Below, piece by piece: positions 6,863-10,371 of a stretch of DNA of 10,371 nucleotides. Made by a program: the position numbers and the translations under genes. The notes under the pieces are model-generated. The model had not been told where the DNA came from, made no database searches, and worked only from the letters and a program-made list of their open reading frames with translations. Every line of letters starts with the position of its first letter. Within the stretch, counting starts at the first letter, position 1. The stretch comes from Candidatus Bathyarchaeota archaeon. Its GTDB lineage: Archaea; Thermoproteota; Bathyarchaeia; EX4484-135. Location: assembly GCA_011040545.1 (NCBI GenBank), contig DQYM01000054.1, positions 1-10,371 of the forward strand. Direction: 5' to 3'.

Positions 6863-7420
6863 TTGAGGAGGCTGCTGGTGATAGGGGACTTCCACATACC
6901 ACATAGGGCGAGGTGGATACCCATCCCAATACTTGAGTTCCTAATGGATAAGAGGTTTGATATGGTCTTATGCACTGGCGACCTCTGCGTTGATAAGGTA
7001 CAGAGCTTCCTATCACGATTTGGCCCCGTGAAGGCAGTAATGGGCAATATGGATTACATACATAACCCAAAGGAGTTCAGGCAGAAGATTGAGGACCTAG
7101 TGATAGGCATGACGCATGGCGATGAGATATCACCAAGGGGGGATATTGAGGGCCTGAAGAAGCGTGCCATGAGGATGGGTGTAGATGTGCTCATAACTGG
7201 CCACACCCACGTCCCCATGATCAAGGAGCTCCAGGTCAGGGATAGGAAGATACTGCTCCTAAACCCTGGCTCTGCTACTGGCGTCTGGAGCGGTGGCCTT
7301 AAGCATGGCCCTCCTTCCTTCATGATACTTGAGGTAGATGGCTCAAGGCTAACCGTCCACCTGTACCAGCTCCGTGATGATAAGCTCGTGGAGGAAGTAT
7401 ATGAGTTTGAGAAGCCGTGA
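6863..7420 (+). CDS. YfcE/MJ0936-type metallophosphoesterase (phosphodiesterase)
   Basis: A 185-residue calcineurin-like phosphoesterase of the small YfcE/MJ0936/Vps29-like group, soluble and probably using two divalent metals. The metal ligands can be read in order: IGDFH (7-11, Asp9 and His11), TGDLC (38-42, Asp40), GNMDY (61-65, Asn62), MTHGD (83-87, His85), GHTHVP (113-118, His114 and His116), then LNPGSATG (133-140). Known relatives hydrolyse phosphodiesters such as model substrates or cyclic nucleotides; the physiological substrate is unknown. I chose the TTG at 6863 (MRRLLVIGDFH) because it gives the normal family N-terminus and GGGGG lies seven bases upstream. TTG at 6857 would add two residues. 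It probably shares a transcript with the aminotransferase. Confidence 0.9.
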   Translation: MRRLLVIGDFHIPHRARWIPIPILEFLMDKRFDMVLCTGDLCVDKVQSFLSRFGPVKAVMGNMDYIHNPKEFRQKIEDLVIGMTHGDEISPRGDIEGLKKRAMRMGVDVLITGHTHVPMIKELQVRDRKILLLNPGSATGVWSGGLKHGPPSFMILEVDGSRLTVHLYQLRDDKLVEEVYEFEKP

Positions 7421-7466
7421 AGCCTTATCACTAGCCTAGCCAGCACGTGGCTGGGAGGGGCAGGGC

Positions 7467-8156
7467 GTGGCGCTAGAGGATGGGGACTTCGTGCTCCTTG
7501 ACTACACGCTTAAGGTAAAGGAAACTGGCCAGGTAATGGATACCACGAGGGAGGATGTAGCTAAGGAAGTAGGCATATATAGGCCAGATAGGACATACGA
7601 GCCCATGCTGGTCGTCATAGGGGCTGGCTGGCTGCCGAAGGGCCTTGAGGAACGCCTTAAGGAGATGGATGTAGGGGAGGAGAAGGTAATTGAGCTACCG
7701 CCTGAGGAAGCCTATGGCCCAAGGGATCCAAGCAAGGTAATCACCATGCTTGCTAAACACCTCTCTGAGAAAGGGGTTGTGCCAAGGGTTGGCCAGAGGG
7801 TCAGGGTTGAAGGCTATGGCGTTGGCGTGGTAAGGGCCGTTGGCTCTGGTAGGGTCATCATAGACTTCAACCACCCGCTAGCTGGCAAGACGCTCATATA
7901 CGAAGTGGCCATTAGGGCTAAGGTAGAGGGGCCAGTTGAGAAGGTAAGGGCCTTGATAAAGAGGAGGCTTAGGCTTGTCCCCACCGAAAAGTTTGAGGTA
8001 GAAGTTGGTGATAAGGAGATCACGATAAAAGTGCCTGAGGAAGCCTTCTTCATAGAGGGCATACAGGTCATCAAGCGTGGCATAGCAAGCGATATAATGC
8101 GCTTCATTGAGGGCATTGAGCTAGTGAGGTTCGTAGAGGAGTTCAAAGGGACGTGA
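7467..8156 (+). CDS. FKBP-type peptidyl-prolyl isomerase (SlyD-like, MjFKBP26 type)
   Basis: By family, it catalyses proline cis-trans isomerisation and acts as a cytosolic chaperone. The 229 residues are close to M. jannaschii FKBP26. The FKBP core is split: residues 1-85 (FVLLDYTLKVKETGQVMDTT, then IGAGWLPKGLEERLKEMDVGE at about 51-71 and ELPPEEAYG at 76-84) resume at DFNHPLAGKTLIYEV (133-147). Between them lies the insert-in-flap chaperone domain (about 86-132). A charged C-terminal domain (155-229) is typical of the long archaeal forms. The His/Cys-rich metal tail of bacterial SlyD is absent. The start is GTG at 7467, with GGGAGGGG six bases upstream. There is a 46-base gap after the phosphoesterase, containing a possible weak TATA (CTTATCA near 7424). 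Its TGA overlaps the next start (GTGA). Confidence 0.93.
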   Translation: MALEDGDFVLLDYTLKVKETGQVMDTTREDVAKEVGIYRPDRTYEPMLVVIGAGWLPKGLEERLKEMDVGEEKVIELPPEEAYGPRDPSKVITMLAKHLSEKGVVPRVGQRVRVEGYGVGVVRAVGSGRVIIDFNHPLAGKTLIYEVAIRAKVEGPVEKVRALIKRRLRLVPTEKFEVEVGDKEITIKVPEEAFFIEGIQVIKRGIASDIMRFIEGIELVRFVEEFKGT

Positions 8157-8401
8157 GGGAACTTAGGCCCCTAAGCCCTCATTATCCCCATGGCCCTAAT
8201 GATGCTGAGGTAGGTAGCTTGGTAAAGCTCGTGAGGGTAGTATGTAGGAAGCCCGTTGGGCAGAGGCCAGCTGGCCAGGCATGGACGGATGCCGTCTTGG
8301 TGTTCAATGATGATGGAGATCTAGTGGCCGTCCACTGCCCAATCCCATGCCGAGGGGGCTGCTACTTCTTCCGCAGGATCACAAGAGGGCCTCCTAAGTA
8401 G
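8153..8401 (+). CDS. Small unrecognised protein with a C-terminal Cys cluster
   Basis: An 82-residue frame starting at a GTG that overlaps the FKBP stop by four bases (GTGA), the classic sign of translational coupling. Its codon use (AGG for Arg, GTA/GTC, GGC/GGG) matches its neighbours, supporting a real gene. The N-terminus is rich in Pro and His (RPLSPHYPHGPND). A strand-like region DAVLVFNDDGDLVAVHC (46-62) leads into CPIPCRGGCYFF, a C-x3-C-x3-C arrangement, with one more Cys near residue 32 and a basic end (RRITRGPPK). There is no signal peptide or membrane segment. I do not recognise the family. The cysteines could bind metal or form disulphides. It converges on the MazG-like gene with a 24-base gap. 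Confidence 0.6.
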   Translation: MRELRPLSPHYPHGPNDAEVGSLVKLVRVVCRKPVGQRPAGQAWTDAVLVFNDDGDLVAVHCPIPCRGGCYFFRRITRGPPK

Positions 8402-8425
8402 GAGCTAGAGGGTTGGGCTTGCCTG

Positions 8426-8713
8426 CTAGGTAGGGCACATGCACACGCTCCGCCCACACTTAGGGCAGTGGCCAGGGTACTTGGAGGAGAAGGCCTCCTC
8501 TAGATCTACCCCAACCACGTTAGCTAGGCTAGCTAGCCAGGCGAGCACATCAGCGAACTCATCCCTAATTGCCCTCTCATCCCCAGAGCGAATGGCCTCG
8601 CCTAGCTCCTCAACTTCCTCTAGGAGCCAGCGCCACGTCCCCTCTGCACCACGCTTAGAGTCCTTGTGATAGTATATGCGCCTCATCATGGCTTGGGCTT
8701 CCCTTACGTGCAA
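8426..8713 (-). CDS. MazG-like NTP pyrophosphohydrolase with Cys4 tail
   Basis: A small all-alpha NTP pyrophosphohydrolase fold. RIYYHKDSKRG (12-22) leads to the Mg-binding EEVEELGEAI (32-41), followed by RDEFADVLAWL (50-60) with Glu52 and Asp55. Members hydrolyse (d)NTPs to NMP and PPi, often for pool sanitation; the substrate here is unknown. It is 95 residues, a single MazG unit. After SSKYPGH comes CPKCGRSVCMCP (83-94): four Cys in a C-x2-C-x4-C-x-C pattern, probably a zinc site. TTG at 8713 is chosen because GAGGTG stands six bases upstream, as at ubiA. GTG at 8722 would add three residues but has no spaced ribosome site. It faces the small Cys protein (convergent) and shares a promoter region with Cgi121 (divergent). 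Confidence 0.88.
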   Translation of the reverse strand: MHVREAQAMMRRIYYHKDSKRGAEGTWRWLLEEVEELGEAIRSGDERAIRDEFADVLAWLASLANVVGVDLEEAFSSKYPGHCPKCGRSVCMCPT

Positions 8714-8745
8714 GCTAGCCACCTCGCCTTATGGCATGGCTGGTC

Positions 8746-8762
8746 GGTTAAGGGTTATAGGC
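8746..8762. promoter_or_regulatory. Shared divergent TATA region for the mazG-like gene and cgi121
   Basis: The short gap between the two start codons contains GTTAAGGGTTATAGGC. On the plus strand GGTTATAG is about 30-37 bases before the Cgi121 ATG. On the minus strand the same bases read CTATAACC, about 40-48 bases before the mazG TTG, which would give a leader of roughly 17 bases including GAGGTG. One element may serve both directions, or two overlapping boxes may compete. Confidence 0.45.
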
Positions 8763-8790
8763 TATTCCATGCTAAAGCTAGGCCTAGGAG

Positions 8791-9360
8791 ATGGCCCTGC
8801 TGCTTGAGCTGCTCGGCAGGAAGGTGCTGCTAGCTGGCCTTAAGGGCGTAAGGGTAGGGGAGCCAGCCTCACTATTCAAGGCCCTAGCTGGCCGAGAGGA
8901 GCTCAAGGGGGTTGTGTTCCAGCTCCTAGATGCGAGGAGGGTGGCTGGGAGGGAACACCTCATAGTATCGGTCCTAAATGCCATGAGGGCTATGGAGATG
9001 GGCCTCAATGTATCAAACGACCTTGGGATTGAAATCCTAACATCTGCCTCAGGGCAGAGGCAGATATCAAGGGCCATAGAGCTGCTTGGCCTCAAGCCCG
9101 ATACGGTAGAGGTAGCCGTGGTGTTTGTATCTGATCGTGAAGAAGGCCTATATGAGGCCCTTAGGGCCGTAGCTAGCGCCCTAGGTGGCGAGGAGGACGA
9201 TAGCGTCCTTGAGGTAGAGGATGGGAAGGCTGAGGAGCTTATTAGGGCCTTTGGGCTAGGCGAGGCTGAGATAAGGGCTTGCTCTAGGCTTGGGCCTAGG
9301 GCTGAGGTCGTGAAGGCCCTCGTGGTTGAGAAGGTAGCCCTCTTCATGGCCTACCGCTAG
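8791..9360 (+). CDS. cgi121: KEOPS complex subunit Cgi121
   Basis: By family, it is the tRNA-binding subunit of KEOPS (Kae1, Bud32, Pcc1, Cgi121), which makes N6-threonylcarbamoyladenosine at position 37 of ANN-decoding tRNAs. Cgi121 contacts Bud32 and captures the tRNA CCA end. The 189 residues include the hallmark block LLDARRVAGREHLIVSVLNA (45-64), then NVSNDLGIEILTSASGQRQI (73-92) and SRAIELLGLKPDTVEVAVVFV (93-113), matching the conserved His/Arg/Gln pattern. The C-terminal half (115-189) is longer and more acidic than the minimal fold. ATG at 8791 has AGGAG immediately before it, with no spacer, and a TATA-like box about 33 bases upstream, so the message may be almost leaderless. The other KEOPS genes are not in this window. 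There is a 43-base gap to mch. Confidence 0.9.
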   Translation: MALLLELLGRKVLLAGLKGVRVGEPASLFKALAGREELKGVVFQLLDARRVAGREHLIVSVLNAMRAMEMGLNVSNDLGIEILTSASGQRQISRAIELLGLKPDTVEVAVVFVSDREEGLYEALRAVASALGGEEDDSVLEVEDGKAEELIRAFGLGEAEIRACSRLGPRAEVVKALVVEKVALFMAYR

Positions 9361-9365
9361 GAGGC

Positions 9366-9377
9366 AAATACCTTATC
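9366..9377 (+). promoter_or_regulatory. TATA box of mch, probably driving a leaderless message
   Basis: AAATACCTTATC lies about 27-38 bases upstream of the mch ATG at 9404, so transcription should start within a few bases of the codon. No Shine-Dalgarno-like sequence precedes that ATG, which agrees with leaderless translation. Confidence 0.45.
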
Positions 9378-9403
9378 TAGCTAGGCCAGAACGGGCAGAT
9401 GGC

Positions 9404-10371
9404 ATGTCAGCTAGGGCAGTAAGCTTGAACAAGCTGGCCTTCCCAATTGTAGAGGAGCTCATGGAGAATGCCGAGCGGTATGGCGTGGCCATCTTAGAGG
9501 CCAGGTGTGGTGCGCACATCTTGGACCTAGGCGTTAAGGCACCTGGCAGCCTTGGGGCTGGCCTCAGGATGATAGAGGCCTGCCTAGGTGGCCTTGGGCA
9601 GGCTAGCCTCACGTGGCTGGAGCTCGGTGGCCTTGAGGTAGCAGCTGCCTCTAGGTCGGGGAGGCAGGCCCTCATACCAACGAGAATGGGCAGCCTTAGG
9701 CTGCCAGCCATATCCGTTTGGACGCATGAGCCAGCCCTAGCTACCCTTGGCGCCCAAATGGCTGGCTGGAAGCTAGAGCTTAAGGGCAAGGTGGTCCTTG
9801 GCTCTGGGCCAGCTAGGGCACTCGTGAGGAAGCCAAAGAAGGTCTTTAGGGCCTTGGGGCACGAGGAGGAATCAGATATAGCCATACTGGCCATAGAAGC
9901 CGATGAAATACCTGATGATGATTTCTTAACCAAGGTAGCTAGCTCATGTGGCGTTGAGCCAGGGGGCCTTTACGTGCTTGTAGCCCCGCTTAGGAGCCCA
10001 GCTGGCATGGTCCAGGTCGTAGGGAGGGCAGTAGAAGCCTGTATCCTAAAGCTAATGAACTTAGGATTAAATGTAGGGGCCATAAGGGTTGCCATGGGCT
10101 TCTCCATCCTACCTCCCCTCCACCCAGATCCAGATGAGTGCATGGGTCGCTCAAACGATGCCTTGCTCTACGGGAGCGTGGTCCACCTCTGGGCTGACTT
10201 TAGCGATGAGGAGGCAAGGGAGGCAGCTAGGAAGGCCCCCTCAAGTACTTCACCAGCCTACGGCAAGCCCTTCCTGACCATATATGAGGAAGCTGGTCGT
10301 GATTTCTACTCCATAGATCCAGCTATATTTGCGCCAGCCCAAGTGCTCATAACGAGCCTGAAGTCTGGCAG
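9404..10371 (+). CDS. mch: Methenyltetrahydromethanopterin cyclohydrolase, 3' end cut by the window
   Basis: By family, it interconverts 5-formyl- and 5,10-methenyl-tetrahydromethanopterin in the cytosol, a step of methanogenesis, its reversal, and other archaeal C1 pathways. There are 322 complete codons. The text stops at APAQVLITSLKSG, about 15-20 residues before the usual C-terminus. Motifs: SLNKLAFPIVEEL (7-19), GLRMIEACLGGLG (53-65), HEPALATLGAQMAGW (108-122), GSGPARAL (133-140), SDIAILAIEADEIPD (157-171), GMVQVVGRAVE (201-211, containing a conserved Arg-x2-Glu pair), MGRSNDALLYG (247-257), AYGKPF (285-290) and FYSIDPAIFAPA (301-312). Against my memory of the euryarchaeal enzyme, residues about 75-95 look like an insertion. 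The ATG at 9399 hits a stop after seven codons, so 9404 is used. The gene shows that the host has an H4MPT-type cofactor pathway. Confidence 0.95.
   Translation, partial: MSARAVSLNKLAFPIVEELMENAERYGVAILEARCGAHILDLGVKAPGSLGAGLRMIEACLGGLGQASLTWLELGGLEVAAASRSGRQALIPTRMGSLRLPAISVWTHEPALATLGAQMAGWKLELKGKVVLGSGPARALVRKPKKVFRALGHEEESDIAILAIEADEIPDDDFLTKVASSCGVEPGGLYVLVAPLRSPAGMVQVVGRAVEACILKLMNLGLNVGAIRVAMGFSILPPLHPDPDECMGRSNDALLYGSVVHLWADFSDEEAREAARKAPSSTSPAYGKPFLTIYEEAGRDFYSIDPAIFAPAQVLITSLKSG

Noticed and set aside
7440..7454. Small hairpin CCAGC-ACGTG-GCTGG between the phosphoesterase and FKBP genes, as a terminator or riboswitch piece.
   Set aside because: It has only a 5-base stem, no T run follows, and it overlaps the FKBP ribosome site. 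It is too weak to name.
8196..8213. C/D-box-like bases (AATGATGC then CTGAGG).
   Set aside because: The two boxes are adjacent with no guide region, there is no paired D'/C' set, and they lie inside a probable coding sequence.
9399..9422. ATG at 9399 as the start of mch.
   Set aside because: That frame reaches TAA after seven codons. The next ATG at 9404 opens the Mch frame.
9373..9933. 186-codon minus-strand frame opposite mch.
   Set aside because: It is antisense to the clear Mch sequence and has Ser/Arg/Ala-rich composition typical of a shadow frame. The same reasoning removes the 187-codon minus frame opposite cgi121 (8784-9347) and the 159-codon plus frame opposite glmS (1237-1716).
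1..10371. CRISPR arrays, insertion sequences, integrase attachment sites, toxin-antitoxin or defence genes.
   Set aside because: No regularly spaced repeats, transposase motifs, terminal inverted repeats or defence-family proteins were seen. The 3' end of tRNA-Arg is not duplicated nearby.

Overview
This window reads as chromosomal DNA from an archaeon, most likely in the Thermoproteota/TACK group. The main indications are digeranylgeranylglyceryl phosphate synthase (archaeal lipids), a tRNA-splicing endonuclease subunit that has lost its catalytic histidine (the crenarchaeal-type split enzyme), KEOPS subunit Cgi121, an MjFKBP26-like prolyl isomerase, an archaeal HTH-phosphoribosyltransferase, TATA-like promoter boxes, and methenyl-tetrahydromethanopterin cyclohydrolase (Mch). 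Mch points to a tetrahydromethanopterin C1 pathway, so a methanogenic or otherwise H4MPT-using lineage is plausible. I cannot name the taxon from this window. Arginine is encoded mostly by AGG, and TTG or GTG starts are common. The tetranucleotide CTAG, which is rare in many prokaryotes, is strikingly frequent.

Layout. Positions 1-5123 hold a minus-strand cluster, transcribed right to left: an HTH-PRTase regulator, mtnA (methylthioribose-1-phosphate isomerase), an EndA-like splicing endonuclease subunit, ubiA (DGGGP synthase), then a glmS-like amidotransferase with its own TATA box. The first four overlap or lie within a few tens of bases and probably share one promoter near 5117. glmS runs off the left edge only a few codons before its expected end. 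Positions 5124-5508 are noncoding. Next comes tRNA-Arg(UCU) with an encoded CCA. Positions 5708-8401 hold a plus-strand run: class V aminotransferase, YfcE/MJ0936-type phosphoesterase, FKBP-type prolyl isomerase, and a small unrecognised Cys-containing protein coupled by a 4-base overlap. A minus-strand MazG-like pyrophosphohydrolase with a Cys4 tail converges on that run. It diverges from Cgi121, which is followed by mch; mch runs off the right edge.

Together the genes are mainly housekeeping: nucleotide and methionine salvage, tRNA maturation and modification, membrane lipid and amino-sugar synthesis, protein folding, and C1 metabolism. I see no CRISPR array, transposon, prophage, toxin-antitoxin pair or defence cassette. 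The most notable observations are variants inside known families. The GlmS-like protein keeps the glutaminase site and first sugar-binding SIS domain but lacks the usual ELKHG isomerase motif. The EndA-like subunit lacks its catalytic His. Mch appears to carry an extra segment of about 20 residues. I did not find a convincing new multi-gene system.
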